A DNA stretch of 38,875 nt from Paracidovorax wautersii (GTDB taxonomy: Bacteria; Pseudomonadota; Gammaproteobacteria; Burkholderiales; Burkholderiaceae_C), in the NCBI GenBank assembly GCA_009912175.1, contig WNDQ01000037.1, positions 1-38,875 on the forward strand, in the 5' to 3' direction. Positions 28,248 to 38,875 of this stretch are shown piece by piece. The position numbers were made by a program, and so were the translations under genes. The notes below the pieces were generated by a model. That model was not told the DNA's origin. It worked only from the letters and a program-made list of their open reading frames with translations, and searched no databases. Each line of letters starts with the position of its first letter. Position 1 is the stretch's first letter.

Positions 28248-28586
28248 TCAATGGCCTTCCTTGGCGTGGTTGATCGAGTACTTCGGAATCTCGATGGTCA
28301 CGTCCTGCTGCGCCAGGATGGCCTGGCAGCTCAGGCGCGACTGCGGCTCCAGCCCCCAGGCCTTGTCCAGCATGTCTTCCTCGTTCTCCTCGGGCTCGTT
28401 CAGGCTGTTGTAGCCCTGGCGCACGATGACGTGGCAGGTGGTGCAGGCGCAGACCATGTCGCAGGCATGTTCGATGCTGACGTGATGGTCGAGCAGCGCC
28501 TCGCAGATGCTGGTGCCGGCCGGTGCCGTGATTTCCTTGCCCTCGGGGCAGTATTCGGCATGGGGAAGGATCTTGATGACGGGCAT
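28248..28586 (-). CDS. fdx: ISC-system [2Fe-2S] ferredoxin
   Basis: Adrenodoxin-type ferredoxin of 112 residues supplying electrons during iron-sulphur cluster assembly. The four cluster ligands match E. coli Fdx exactly in position: Cys42, Cys48, Cys51 and Cys87 (ACDMVCACTTC and RLSCQAIL), with the extra Cys46 also present. It follows hscA by 45 bases in the order hscB-hscA-fdx. Confidence 0.95.
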   Translation of the reverse strand: MPVIKILPHAEYCPEGKEITAPAGTSICEALLDHHVSIEHACDMVCACTTCHVIVRQGYNSLNEPEENEEDMLDKAWGLEPQSRLSCQAILAQQDVTIEIPKYSINHAKEGH

Positions 28587-28631
28587 GGGGTTCTTCGGAT
28601 TCTTGTGGCTCTGGAATGCGGGGATGAGGGC

Positions 28632-30503
28632 TCAGATGCTGCCGACGTCGCGGCCGGCCAGGGCGCGCTGGATGCCCCGGTTCATGCGCTCGGCCGCGAA
28701 CGACTCGGTGGCGCCGGCCAGCGCCTTGGACGCGGCCTCGACCGCGGCTGCGTCCTGGCCCTGGCTGGCGGTGCGCAACGCGGCCATGGCCTGCGTGATC
28801 GCCTGGCGCTGGGTGTCGTCCAGCAGATCGCCGTCGGCGTCCAGCGCGGTTTGCGTGGCCAACAGCAGGCGGTCGGCGTCGACCCGCGCCTGCACCAGCG
28901 CGCGCGCCTGGATGTCCTGCTCGGCCTTGGCGAAGCTCTCTTGCAGCATGCGGGCGATCTGGTCGTCATCCAGGCCGTAGCTGGGCTTGACGTCGACCTT
29001 GGCTTCCACGCCCGAGGTCTGCTCGCGCGCCGCCACGTTGAGCAGGCCGTCGGCATCGACCGTGAAGGTCACGCGGATGCGCGCCGCGCCCGCGGCCATG
29101 GGCGGGAAACCACGCAACACAAAACGCGCCAGGCTGCGGCAGTCGGCCACCAGGTCGCGCTCGCCCTGCACCACGTGGATGGCCATGGCGGTCTGGCCGT
29201 CCTGGTAGGTCGTGAAGTCCTGCGCCATCGTCGTCGGAATGGTCTGGTTGCGCGGCACGATGCGCTCGACCAGGCCACCCATGGTCTCCACGCCCAGCGA
29301 CAGCGGAATCACGTCGAGCAGCAGCAATTCGTCACCGCTGGCGGCATTGCCGGCCAGCTGGTTGGCCTGGATGGCCGCGCCCAGCGCCACCACCTCGTCG
29401 GGGTTGAGGTCGACCAGCGGCTCGCGCCCGAACAGCTCGCGCACCGCGCGCCGCACCTGCGGCATGCGCGTGGAGCCGCCCACCATGACCACGCCCTGCA
29501 CGTCGTCGCGCGCCAGTTGTGCGTCGCGCAAGGCGCGGCGCACGGCGGCGATGGTGCGCGCCGTGAGCTCGGCCGTGACAGCCTGGAAATCGGCCGTGGA
29601 AACATCGAGCGTGTGCGCCTGGCCGCCGAGCTCGACAGCCAGCGCCACGCGGCCCTCGGCATCGCCGAAGGCCGACAGTGCTTCCTTGCAGCGGCGCGCG
29701 GCCACCAGCAGCGCCGCCTTGTCCTCGGCCGACACCACCGGCCAGCCGGCCTGCTGCACGGCCCACTGCGCCAGCGCGCGGTCGTAGTCGTCGCCGCCCA
29801 GGGCCGAGTCGCCGCCCGTGGCGATCACCTCGAACACGCCCTGCGTCAGCCGCAGGACCGAAATATCGAACGTGCCGCCACCCAGGTCGTACACGGCGTA
29901 AATGCCCTCGCTGGCGTTGTCCAGCCCGTAGGCAATGGCCGCGGCGGTGGGCTCGTTGATCAGCCGCAGCACGTTCAGGCCGGCCAGCTTGGCGGCGTCC
30001 TTGGTGGCCTGCCGCTGCGCGTCGTCGAAATACGCCGGCACGGTGATGACCACGCCGTACAGGTCGTCGTTGAACGTGTCTTCGGCGCGGTAGCGCAGCG
30101 TGGCCAGGATGTCGGCGCTGACTTCCACCGGCGACTTCTCGCCCGCCACCGTCTGCAGCGCCACCATGCCGCCCTGCGCCACGAAGTCGTAGGGCAGTTG
30201 GTCACGGTGGGCGATGTCCTGCAGGCCACGGCCCATGAACCGTTTGACCGACACCAGCGTGTTCGCCGCATCGACGGCCTGAGCGGCCAGCGCTTCGTGG
30301 CCGACCACGCGCCGGCCTTCCGGCAGGTAGCGCACGGCCGAGGGCAGCAGCAGCCGGCCCTGCTCGTCCGGCAGGCATTCCGGCACGCCGTGGCGCACGG
30401 CGGCAACCAGCGAGTGGGTCGTGCCCAGATCGATGCCCACGGCAATGCGGCGCTGGTGTGGATCGGGCGCGGCGCCGGGTTCGGAAATCTGGAGAAGAGA
30501 CAT
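28632..30503 (-). CDS. hscA: Fe-S assembly Hsp70 chaperone HscA
   Basis: Specialised Hsp70 of 623 residues that binds IscU and, with HscB, drives cluster transfer. The ATPase domain shows [14 protein letters not shown] near residue 23, [15 protein letters not shown] near 205 and [18 protein letters not shown] near 345; the substrate domain begins about residue 395 ([13 protein letters not shown]). It lacks the long charged DnaK tail, fitting HscA. Gene order hscB-hscA-fdx confirms identity. The 1178-codon open frame on the opposite strand is a composition shadow. Confidence 0.96.
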   Translation of the reverse strand: MSLLQISEPGAAPDPHQRRIAVGIDLGTTHSLVAAVRHGVPECLPDEQGRLLLPSAVRYLPEGRRVVGHEALAAQAVDAANTLVSVKRFMGRGLQDIAHRDQLPYDFVAQGGMVALQTVAGEKSPVEVSADILATLRYRAEDTFNDDLYGVVITVPAYFDDAQRQATKDAAKLAGLNVLRLINEPTAAAIAYGLDNASEGIYAVYDLGGGTFDISVLRLTQGVFEVIATGGDSALGGDDYDRALAQWAVQQAGWPVVSAEDKAALLVAARRCKEALSAFGDAEGRVALAVELGGQAHTLDVSTADFQAVTAELTARTIAAVRRALRDAQLARDDVQGVVMVGGSTRMPQVRRAVRELFGREPLVDLNPDEVVALGAAIQANQLAGNAASGDELLLLDVIPLSLGVETMGGLVERIVPRNQTIPTTMAQDFTTYQDGQTAMAIHVVQGERDLVADCRSLARFVLRGFPPMAAGAARIRVTFTVDADGLLNVAAREQTSGVEAKVDVKPSYGLDDDQIARMLQESFAKAEQDIQARALVQARVDADRLLLATQTALDADGDLLDDTQRQAITQAMAALRTASQGQDAAAVEAASKALAGATESFAAERMNRGIQRALAGRDVGSI

Positions 30504-30570
30504 GGTCTGGGTATCGTGTGAAGCGGGCCCCGGTCGCGGCCGCGCGCGCCGAAAGCCTCGATTTTAGGGA

Positions 30571-31107
30571 TCAGCGCCCGAAGCGCTCGGCCCGCGCATC
30601 GAGTTCGCGGGCGAATTTGGCGACGAACATCAACGCGCGCACCTGCTGGGCCGCAGCCGCGTAGTCGCCCTTCTGGTCGAGCAACTGGCCCAGCGCGGCC
30701 TCGGCCTTGCGGCGCTCGGCCAGCACCTCGTCTTCCAGCGCCTCGAGCGCGGCCAGGTCGGCCACCTCGTCAAGCGCCTCGCGCCACTCCATCTGGTACA
30801 TGAGGAACTGCGCGGGCATGGCGGTATTGCGCTCGGCATCGATCGCAAAGCCGTTCATCTCGCACAGCAGCGATGCGCGTTTGACAGGGTCCTTGAGCCG
30901 CTGGTAGGCCTCGTTGATGCGCACGGCCCACTGCATGGCCAGCCGCTGCGCCACCGCGCCGTCCGTGGCGAAACGATCCGGGTGCGCGGCGGCCTGCAGC
31001 TCGCGCCAGCGCCGTGCCAGCACGGCCGTGTCCTGCTCGAAGGCACGCGCCACACCGAACAGGGTGAAATCATCGGCTTGAAGATTCACGCCAACCTCAT
31101 CCGTCAT
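30571..31107 (-). CDS. hscB: Fe-S assembly J-domain co-chaperone HscB
   Basis: 178-residue co-chaperone with an N-terminal J domain (FTLFGVARAFEQDTAVLARRW, HPD in AAAHPDRF near residue 43) and a C-terminal helical domain that binds IscU (MYQMEWREALDEVADLAALEAL). It stimulates HscA ATPase. The start at 31107 (MTDEVGVNLQADDF) fits the family; the frame stays open to 31461 but that part covers iscA in another frame. The gap of 166 bases to iscA contains no other gene that I can support. Confidence 0.94.
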   Translation of the reverse strand: MTDEVGVNLQADDFTLFGVARAFEQDTAVLARRWRELQAAAHPDRFATDGAVAQRLAMQWAVRINEAYQRLKDPVKRASLLCEMNGFAIDAERNTAMPAQFLMYQMEWREALDEVADLAALEALEDEVLAERRKAEAALGQLLDQKGDYAAAAQQVRALMFVAKFARELDARAERFGR

Positions 31108-31273
31108 CGCTCGAAACCATCCTCTTTGCCCGAAGGCGCGACCCATGGCGCCTGATTGCAGCCAGTCCGCGCAAAACGCACCAGCCGTAAAAAAAGGCGT
31201 GGCGGCGTCACCTGCCGCCCCGCCCGCCTTGTCTGCCCATCGATGGCCGGGCGCGCCAGGCGCCCACCGACCG

Positions 31274-31597
31274 TCAGATGCGGAAAGACTCTCCGCACCC
31301 GCAGCGATCGCGCTCGTTGGGGTTGTTGAACTTGAAGCCCTCGTTGAGGCCTTCACGCACGAAGTCGAGCTGCGTGCCGTCGATGTAGGCCATGCTCTTG
31401 GGGTCCACCAGCACCTTGACGCCGAAGTTCTCGAAGACGACGTCCTCGGGCTGGGCCTCATCCACGTACTCGAGCTTGTAGGCCATGCCCGAGCAGCCCG
31501 TGGTCTTGACGCCCAGGCGCACGCCCACGCCCTTGCCGCGCTTGGCCAGGTAGCGGTTGACGTGGCGGGCAGCGGCCTCGGTCAGGGTGACTGTCAT
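31274..31597 (-). CDS. iscA: A-type Fe-S carrier IscA
   Basis: 107-residue carrier/scaffold protein. The three metal-binding cysteines are at the canonical places, Cys35 in TTGCSGMAY, and Cys99 and Cys101 in RCGCGESF. It begins [18 protein letters not shown], with a GGA-rich site upstream. It follows iscU by 24 bases, keeping the iscS-iscU-iscA order. Confidence 0.95.
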   Translation of the reverse strand: MTVTLTEAAARHVNRYLAKRGKGVGVRLGVKTTGCSGMAYKLEYVDEAQPEDVVFENFGVKVLVDPKSMAYIDGTQLDFVREGLNEGFKFNNPNERDRCGCGESFRI

Positions 31598-31621
31598 GAT
31601 GCGGGTCCTTCCGTGCCGGGC

Positions 31622-32062
31622 TTACTGCGCAAGCGCCTCGGCCACGGCCGGCTTTGCGGCCACTGCGGATTCGGCCTCGCCACCGCGCTTTTGGCGATAG
31701 TCCAGCACGGCGGCCTTGATGGCGTCTTCCGCCAGGATGGAGCAGTGCACCTTCACCGGCGGCAACGCCAGTTCCTCGGCGATCTCGCTGTTCTTGATCG
31801 AAGCGGCCTGGTCGAGCGTCTTGCCCTTGACCCACTCGGTCACCAGCGAGGACGAGGCAATGGCCGAGCCGCAGCCGTAGGTCTTGAAGCGCGCGTCCTC
31901 GATCACACCCGTGACCGGGTTGACCTTGATCTGCAGCTTCATCACGTCACCGCAGGCGGGCGCGCCCACCATGCCGGTGCCGATGCTGTCGTCGCCCTTG
32001 TCGAAAGAGCCGACGTTGCGGGGGTTTTCATAGTGGTCGACGACCTTGTCCGAATAAGCCAT
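31622..32062 (-). CDS. iscU: Fe-S scaffold protein IscU with C-terminal extension
   Basis: Scaffold on which [2Fe-2S] clusters form using sulphur from IscS. Ligands Cys37 (APACGD), Cys63 (YGCGSAIASS) and Cys106 are present with the HscA recognition motif LPPVK just before VHCS. The protein is 146 residues, longer than the about 128 of E. coli, because of an Ala-rich tail after DYRQKRGGE. The tail is probably flexible. Start MAYSDKVVDHYENPRNVG is canonical. Confidence 0.95.
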   Translation of the reverse strand: MAYSDKVVDHYENPRNVGSFDKGDDSIGTGMVGAPACGDVMKLQIKVNPVTGVIEDARFKTYGCGSAIASSSLVTEWVKGKTLDQAASIKNSEIAEELALPPVKVHCSILAEDAIKAAVLDYRQKRGGEAESAVAAKPAVAEALAQ

Positions 32063-32152
32063 GACTATCTCCTTCTATCGAGTGCCTGGTGGTCCTGGCG
32101 GACCGTCATCATCGTGGCCAGGCGGGATTGGCAAGACGCTGATGCGCCGCGA

Positions 32153-33373
32153 TCAGTGTTCGCTCCACTGGATGGTGCTGAGGTCGATGCCGTCCTTGTA
32201 CATCTCCCACAGCGGGCTGAGCTCGCGCAGCTTGGCGACGTTGTCGCGGATGCTGGCGACGGCGTAGTCGATCTCTTCCTCGGTCGTGAAACGGCCGATG
32301 GTCATGCGCAGGCTCGAATGCGCGAGTTCGTCCGAGCGGCCGAGCGCGCGCAGCACGTAGCTGGGCTCCAGGCTGGCCGAGGTGCAGGCCGAGCCCGACG
32401 ACACCGCCAGGCCCTTGATGCCCATGATCAGCGACTCGCCTTCGACGTAGTTGAAGCTGATGTTGATGTTGTGCGGCACGCGGTGTTCCAGGCTGCCGTT
32501 GACGAACACCTGTTCGATGTCCTTGAAGCCGTCGATCAGGCGCTGGCGCAGCGCCAGGATGCGCGGGCGCTCGGCTGCCATTTCCTCGCCGGCGATGCGG
32601 AAGGCCTCGCCCATGCCCACGATCTGGTGCGTGGGCAGCGTGCCCGAGCGCATGCCGCGCTCGTGGCCGCCGCCGTGCATCTGCGCTTCCAGGCGCACGC
32701 GCGGCTTGCGGCGCACGTAGAGCGCACCGATGCCCTTGGGGCCGTAGGTCTTGTGCGAGGCCAGGCTCATCAGGTCGACCGGCAGCGTCTTGACGTCGAT
32801 CTCGATCTTGCCCGTGGCCTGCGCCGCGTCGACGTGGAACACGATGCCCTTTTTGCGGCAGAGGTTACCCAGCGTCGGGATGTCCTGGATCACGCCGATC
32901 TCGTTGTTGACCAGCATGACGCTGGCCAGGATGGTGTCGGGGCGGATCGCGGCCTTGAACTCGTCGAGGTCGATCAGGCCGTCATCCTTGACACCGAGGT
33001 AGGTGACCTCGAAGCCCTGGCGCTCCATCTCACGCATCGTGTCGAGCACGGCCTTGTGCTCGGTCTTGATGGTGATCAGGTGCTTGCCCTTGCCCTTGTA
33101 GAACTGGGCCGCGCCCTTGATGGCGAGGTTGTCGGACTCGGTCGCGCCGCTGGTCCAGACGATCTCGCGCGGGTCTGCGCCGATCAGATCAGCCACCTGC
33201 ACCCGTGCCTTCTCGACGGCCTGCTCGGCCTCCCAGCCCCAGGCATGGCTGCGCGATGCCGGGTTGCCGAAATGCTCGCGCAACCAGGGGATCATCGCGT
33301 CGACCACGCGCGGGTCGACCGGCGTGGTCGCGCCGTAGTCGAGGTAGATCGGGAAGTGGGGTGTCATATCCAT
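32153..33373 (-). CDS. iscS: cysteine desulfurase IscS
   Basis: PLP enzyme of 406 residues that removes sulphur from cysteine for Fe-S clusters and thio-modifications. It contains [19 protein letters not shown] at the start, [11 protein letters not shown], the PLP Lys in [12 protein letters not shown] near residue 208 and the active Cys loop [21 protein letters not shown] near residue 330. It ends IQWSEH as in IscS proteins, which sets it apart from SufS. The ATG at 33373 (MDMTPHFP) was chosen; a second ATG lies two codons in. It is 137 bases after iscR and 90 before iscU. Confidence 0.95.
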   Translation of the reverse strand: MDMTPHFPIYLDYGATTPVDPRVVDAMIPWLREHFGNPASRSHAWGWEAEQAVEKARVQVADLIGADPREIVWTSGATESDNLAIKGAAQFYKGKGKHLITIKTEHKAVLDTMREMERQGFEVTYLGVKDDGLIDLDEFKAAIRPDTILASVMLVNNEIGVIQDIPTLGNLCRKKGIVFHVDAAQATGKIEIDVKTLPVDLMSLASHKTYGPKGIGALYVRRKPRVRLEAQMHGGGHERGMRSGTLPTHQIVGMGEAFRIAGEEMAAERPRILALRQRLIDGFKDIEQVFVNGSLEHRVPHNINISFNYVEGESLIMGIKGLAVSSGSACTSASLEPSYVLRALGRSDELAHSSLRMTIGRFTTEEEIDYAVASIRDNVAKLRELSPLWEMYKDGIDLSTIQWSEH

Positions 33374-33510
33374 GGCTGACTTTGTTTTGGAGTTCGATGG
33401 ACGGCAAGGCGCCGACCGGGACCGAATCTTGCCCGCTTTGCAAAGCCCCTGTTGCCGTCGTTGCGTTCCCAGGAGCGCGCGGTGCAAGCCGGCCCGGCTC
33501 GCCCGCCTGC

Positions 33511-34047
33511 TTATTTGGCCGACAGAATGCTGCCGAGCGCAAAGACCGAGTTGGGCGCGTTGACGCGGATGGGCTTGACCACCGGCGTGCTGGAAATCGC
33601 CTTCTTCACATTGGGACGGGTCTCGACCTGAATGCCTTTGGCGATCTGCTCATCGACGAGCTTTTGCAGGTTCACCGAATCGAGGAATTCGACCATGCGC
33701 TGGTTGAGCGCGGCCCACAGCTCGTGCGTCATGCAACGGCCGCCATCGCCGTGGCAGTTTTCCTTGCCCCCGCACTGGGTCGCGTCGATCGGCTCGTCGA
33801 CCGAGACGATGATGTCGGCGACCGTGATGTCGGCGGCCTTGCGTCCCAGCGTGTAACCACCACCCGGCCCGCGGGTCGACTCCACCAGTTCATGGCGGCG
33901 CAGCTTGCCGAACAACTGTTCGAGGTAAGACAACGAGATCTGCTGGCGCTGGCTTATGGCAGCCAGTGTCACCGGCCCATTGTTCTGGCGCAGCGCCAGA
34001 TCGATCATGGCCGTGACGGCAAATCGTCCCTTGGTGGTCAAACGCAT
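33511..34047 (-). CDS. iscR: Rrf2-family Fe-S regulator IscR
   Basis: 178-residue transcription factor. The Rrf2 winged helix spans roughly residues 1-70 ([39 protein letters not shown]). The [2Fe-2S] site is Cys92, Cys98 and Cys105 with His108 (CGGKENC, CMTHELW); the spacing between the last two Cys is one residue longer than in E. coli. As in other proteobacteria, cluster-bound IscR would repress its own operon. An IscR-like site lies upstream (34236-34260). First gene of the isc operon. Confidence 0.96.
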   Translation of the reverse strand: MRLTTKGRFAVTAMIDLALRQNNGPVTLAAISQRQQISLSYLEQLFGKLRRHELVESTRGPGGGYTLGRKAADITVADIIVSVDEPIDATQCGGKENCHGDGGRCMTHELWAALNQRMVEFLDSVNLQKLVDEQIAKGIQVETRPNVKKAISSTPVVKPIRVNAPNSVFALGSILSAK

Positions 34048-34235
34048 GGCAAGCTCCTTTTATCGACGGTGGGCAGACAGCGGCTTGCTGTGGCGGGCAT
34101 GGTCTCTTTGTCTCGTGACAGCCTGTCTGCGCCTGGCGGCACCGTTTCGCCTACGGGAAACAATGCCTGGACGACGGTCAGCAACGCGAGGGCCGCGTCC
34201 GCCTGCAGACCGCGGCGACCGGCTCTCACCCCTCG

Positions 34236-34260
34236 TTTCCTGACTGTTTACGTCAAGTAT
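34236..34260 (-). promoter_or_regulatory. IscR type 1-like binding site
   Basis: Read on the minus strand, this 25-base site is ATACTTGAC, six bases (GTAAAC), then AGTCAGGAAA. By my comparison it agrees with the E. coli type 1 IscR consensus (ATASYYGAC-N6-AGTCRRSTAT, with WWWY at the end of the spacer) at 21 of 25 positions, including both GAC/GTC half-site cores at the right spacing. It overlaps the candidate -10 upstream of iscR, the proper place for autorepression. Confidence 0.75.
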
Positions 34261-34264
34261 ACCA
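34256..34264 (-). promoter_or_regulatory. extended -10 promoter element for the isc operon
   Basis: On the minus strand TGG-TATACT forms an extended -10, with TATACT at 34256-34261. No clear -35 lies 17 bases upstream, as is often the case with extended -10 promoters. It overlaps the IscR-like site, so binding would block RNA polymerase. The expected transcription start is around 34248-34250. Confidence 0.55.
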
Positions 34265-34321
34265 GAAACCCCGTGGGGTTGCTCGGGTAATCACTGATTT
34301 GGTGCCCGGCACGCGTTGGCG

Positions 34322-34346
34322 CGTGAAGACTAAAGTTTTCAGCGAT
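34322..34346 (-). promoter_or_regulatory. possible second, weaker IscR type 1-like site
   Basis: On the minus strand ATCGCTGAAAAC then TTTAGTCTTC matches the type 1 pattern at about 16 of 25 positions, with one intact AGTC core and a degenerate left half (CTGAA for YYGAC). E. coli has two type 1 sites before iscR, which makes a second site reasonable, but this one could be chance. Confidence 0.25.
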
Positions 34347-34475
34347 TTCTGAACGAAATGAAGAGCGTTGTGCGGCGTTGCCCAGCATGGCCGAGACCAC
34401 GCGGCGAGCCGCAGCCGCGCCAGGCACCAGGAACTGCACCGAATGGGTGCCTTGCGCCTCGCGTCTGGCCACGGG

Positions 34476-36641
<2,166 letters not shown>

Positions 36642-36819
36642 GGATGCAAAGGGAATCGGCATGGCGGAAGCGGGCGGTGGACGGCGCCCTGCGCTTCGGT
36701 GGGCCTAAAATTATGGTCTGCCCGGGGTGGCCGCCGCATCCCGGTGGCCACGGCCAGACTCAGATCGTGTCGGCCGGGCAGTTCTCAACCTCTCATTTTG
36801 GCCATTCGCTAGGAATTCC

Positions 36820-38019
36820 ATGTCTTCCCTGTTTTCCGCCGTCGAGCTCGCCCCGCGCGACCCCATTCTGGGCCTCAACGAGCAATTTGCCGCCGACACC
36901 AACCCCAGCAAGGTGAACCTGGGCGTGGGCGTGTACTACGACGACAACGGCAAGCTGCCCCTGCTGCAGTGCGTGCAGGCCGCGGAAAAACAGCTGGCCG
37001 AAGCCCCCAAGCCGCGCGGCTATCTGCCCATCGACGGCATCGCCGCCTATGACGGCGCCGTCAAGAACCTGGTGTTCGGCGCCGACAGCGAGCCCGTCAA
37101 GAGCGGCCGCGTCGCCACCATCCAGGCGCTGGGCGGCACCGGCGGCCTGAAGGTGGGCGCGGACTTCCTCAAGAAGATCAACCCCGTCGCCAAGGTGCTG
37201 ATCAGCGACCCGAGCTGGGAAAACCACCGCGCGCTGTTCACCAGCGCCGGCTTTGTGGTCGAGGCCTACCCCTACTACGACGCGGCCAAGCGCGGCATCA
37301 ACTTCGAAGGCTTCATCGGCGCGCTGCGCGCGGCCGAGGCAGGCACCGTCGTCGTGCTGCACGCCTGCTGCCACAACCCGACCGGCTACGACATCACGCC
37401 CGAGCAATGGGACCTGGTGATTGCCGCCGTCAAGGAACGCCAGCTGGTTGCCTTCCTGGACATGGCCTACCAGGGCTTTGGCTACGGCATCGCCGAAGAC
37501 GGCGCGGTCATCGGCAAGTTCGTGGCCGCGGGCCTGACCTTCCTGGTCTCGACCTCGTTCTCCAAGAGCTTCAGCCTGTACGGCGAACGTGTGGGCGCCC
37601 TGTCGGTGCTGGCCCAGGACAAGGCCGAGGCCGACCGCGTGCTCAGCCAGCTCACGATCGCCATCCGCACCAACTACAGCAACCCGCCCACGCACGGCGC
37701 GACCGTGGTGGCCACGGTGCTGAACACGCCCGAACTGCGCGCCCTGTGGGAGCGTGAACTGGCTGAAATGCGCGAACGCATCAAGGCCATGCGCCAGAAG
37801 CTGGTCGACGGCCTGAAGGCCGCCGGCGTGGCCCAGGACGTGAGCTTCATCACCACGCAGATCGGCATGTTCAGCTACTCGGGCCTGTCCAAGGAGCAGA
37901 TGGTGCGCCTGCGCGGCGAGTTCGGCGTCTACGGCACGGACACCGGCCGCATGTGTGTGGCCGCGCTCAACAGCAAGAACATCGACTACGTCTGCGCGGC
38001 CATCGCCAAGGTGCTCTGA
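36820..38019 (+). CDS. tyrB: aromatic/aspartate aminotransferase (class I)
   Basis: Class I PLP aminotransferase of 399 residues acting on tyrosine, phenylalanine and/or aspartate with 2-oxoglutarate. Key features: VNLGVGVYYDDNGKLPLL near residue 25, HACCHNPTGYD near 182, PLP Lys249 in SFSKSFSLYGERVG and substrate-binding Arg in GRMCVAALN near the end. This is the AspC/TyrB type; which amino acid is preferred cannot be told from these motifs, so the symbol is tentative. An AGGAA site lies six bases before ATG 36820. The stop shares one base with the next start. Confidence 0.9.
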   Translation: MSSLFSAVELAPRDPILGLNEQFAADTNPSKVNLGVGVYYDDNGKLPLLQCVQAAEKQLAEAPKPRGYLPIDGIAAYDGAVKNLVFGADSEPVKSGRVATIQALGGTGGLKVGADFLKKINPVAKVLISDPSWENHRALFTSAGFVVEAYPYYDAAKRGINFEGFIGALRAAEAGTVVVLHACCHNPTGYDITPEQWDLVIAAVKERQLVAFLDMAYQGFGYGIAEDGAVIGKFVAAGLTFLVSTSFSKSFSLYGERVGALSVLAQDKAEADRVLSQLTIAIRTNYSNPPTHGATVVATVLNTPELRALWERELAEMRERIKAMRQKLVDGLKAAGVAQDVSFITTQIGMFSYSGLSKEQMVRLRGEFGVYGTDTGRMCVAALNSKNIDYVCAAIAKVL

Positions 38020-38654
38020 TGGAACTGCATACCTGGCTGGCCTACGCGGCCGCCTGCGTGCTCATCGCGGTCTCGCCCGGCTCGGGCGCGGTGCTGTGCA
38101 TGAGCCACGGCCTGTCCTACGGTTTTCGCGCCTCGCGCGCGACCATCGCGGGGCTGGAGATCGGCCTGGTGCTCATCCTGCTGATCGCCGGCGCGGGCGT
38201 GGGCTCGCTGCTGATCGCGTCCGAAACGGCCTTCTGGCTGGTCAAGCTCGTGGGGGCCGGCTACCTGATCTACCTCGGTTTTTCGCAATGGCGCTCGCGC
38301 CAGGGCCTGGCCGGGCTTGAGCAGGCGGACCGCTCGGCCTTGCGGCCGTCCTTGCGCAAACGCGTGGCGACCGGCTTTCTGACCAACGCGACCAACCCCA
38401 AGGGCATTCTGTTCATGGTGGCCGTGCTGCCGCAGTTCATCAGTCCGAGCCAGCCGTTGGCCGCGCAACTGCTGATCCTGGCGGCCACGATGGTGGCGAT
38501 CGACTCCATCGTCATGGCCGGCTACGTCTACGGCGCCAGCGCCTTCAGCCGCTTCATGACCGGCGCACGGGCCATCCGGGTGCAGAACCGGGTCTTTGGC
38601 GGCCTGCTCATGGGCGTGGGTGCCGGGCTGCTGTTCGTCAAGAAGGCCCCCTGA
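38019..38654 (+). CDS. LysE/RhtB-family amino acid exporter
   Basis: Inner-membrane exporter of 211 residues with about six hydrophobic segments. The N-terminal LIAVSPGSGAVLCMSHGLSYGFRAS contains the family SPGP-like motif (here SPGSG), then KLVGAGYLIYLGFSQWRSR and FLTNATNPKGILFMVAVLPQF, all typical of LysE/RhtB proteins. They export amino acids or homoserine lactones. The ATG overlaps the aminotransferase stop by one base, so an export role for an aromatic amino acid is possible but not shown. The frame ends at 38652-38654, just before the C-rich tail. Confidence 0.9.
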   Translation: MELHTWLAYAAACVLIAVSPGSGAVLCMSHGLSYGFRASRATIAGLEIGLVLILLIAGAGVGSLLIASETAFWLVKLVGAGYLIYLGFSQWRSRQGLAGLEQADRSALRPSLRKRVATGFLTNATNPKGILFMVAVLPQFISPSQPLAAQLLILAATMVAIDSIVMAGYVYGASAFSRFMTGARAIRVQNRVFGGLLMGVGAGLLFVKKAP

Positions 38655-38685
38655 CGCCACGCAAGACCCGATCGCCTCGAAAAAG

Positions 38686-38835
<150 letters not shown>

Positions 38836-38875
38836 CCCTCTATATGCTTTCGCGCCCTCTCCCCCCTACCAACAT

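Larger units (their letters stand above)
34048..34475. promoter_or_regulatory. isc operon promoter region and long leader
   Basis: This 428-base gap between the uvrB stop and iscR holds no gene I can support. It has an extended -10 element and IscR-like site (34236-34264), leaving a leader of about 200 bases before iscR. In that leader GCAGACAG (34073-34080) can pair with CTGTCTGC (34123-34130). Further upstream are the palindrome AACCCC-GT-GGGGTT (34267-34280) and the hairpin CACGCG-TTGG-CGCGTG (34310-34325), which has no U-run and is weak as a uvrB terminator. Confidence 0.6.

Noticed and set aside
26985-30521. 1178-codon open frame on the plus strand across the fdx-hscA region
   Set aside because: It is antisense to fdx and hscA and encodes Gln/His/Arg-rich sequence without family features. 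High GC content makes long antisense frames common.
31145-33379. 744-codon open frame on the plus strand
   Set aside because: It is antisense to iscA, iscU and iscS and is a composition shadow.
36642-36819. LexA-controlled SOS promoter for uvrB
   Set aside because: No CTGT-N8-ACAG box was found between uvrB and the aminotransferase gene.

Overview
The window reads as chromosomal DNA from a high-GC betaproteobacterium, most likely order Burkholderiales and possibly Comamonadaceae. This rests on the strong G/C third-position bias, the iscRSUA-hscBA-fdx operon with its Rrf2 regulator, the paired DUF3482 GTPase/DUF2868 membrane protein genes, and the style of the Liv and Dpp transporters. No rRNA, tRNA, CRISPR array, phage or insertion sequence was seen. 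The right end runs into about 150 bases of near-pure C that looks like a poor contig end.

Left third (1-15222): a catabolic block. A peptide-type ABC importer (binding protein, two permeases, one protein with both ATPase domains) runs into a GhrA-type 2-hydroxyacid dehydrogenase. Next come two histone-deacetylase-fold (acetylpolyamine amidohydrolase-like) enzymes flanking an EamA transporter and a GntR/FCD regulator, then an APH-fold small-molecule kinase and a class III PLP enzyme resembling amino-alcohol-phosphate phospho-lyases. An M20 deacylase and a type II asparaginase follow on the opposite strand. Together they suggest import of N-acylated or peptide-bound amines, deacylation, O-phosphorylation of a hydroxylated amine, and phospho-elimination to an aldehyde, ammonia and phosphate. 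The substrate is unknown; the pathway is my inference.

Middle (15506-27199): a DUF3482 GTPase with its DUF2868 membrane partner, a CrtC/AttH-like exported protein, a branched-chain-amino-acid-type importer (livG-livF-binding protein-livH-livM, minus strand), a divergent ABC exporter half-transporter, and a small unknown protein. The liv/exporter intergenic region holds three inverted repeats.

Right third (27222-38654): the isc iron-sulphur operon on the minus strand, with an IscR type-1-like site over an extended -10 upstream of iscR and an unknown membrane protein as last gene. uvrB lies upstream on the same strand. Divergent from uvrB are an aromatic/aspartate aminotransferase and a LysE-family exporter.

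A striking property is the number of broken reading frames: in-frame stops in the peptide-binding protein leader (TAG), first amidohydrolase (TAG), kinase (TGA) and livG (TAG), and single-base deletions in one peptide permease (one) and the ABC exporter (two). Each conserved sequence resumes perfectly after the lesion. With the poly-C end, consensus/assembly error is the simplest explanation, but amber read-through or recent gene decay is not excluded by sequence alone.
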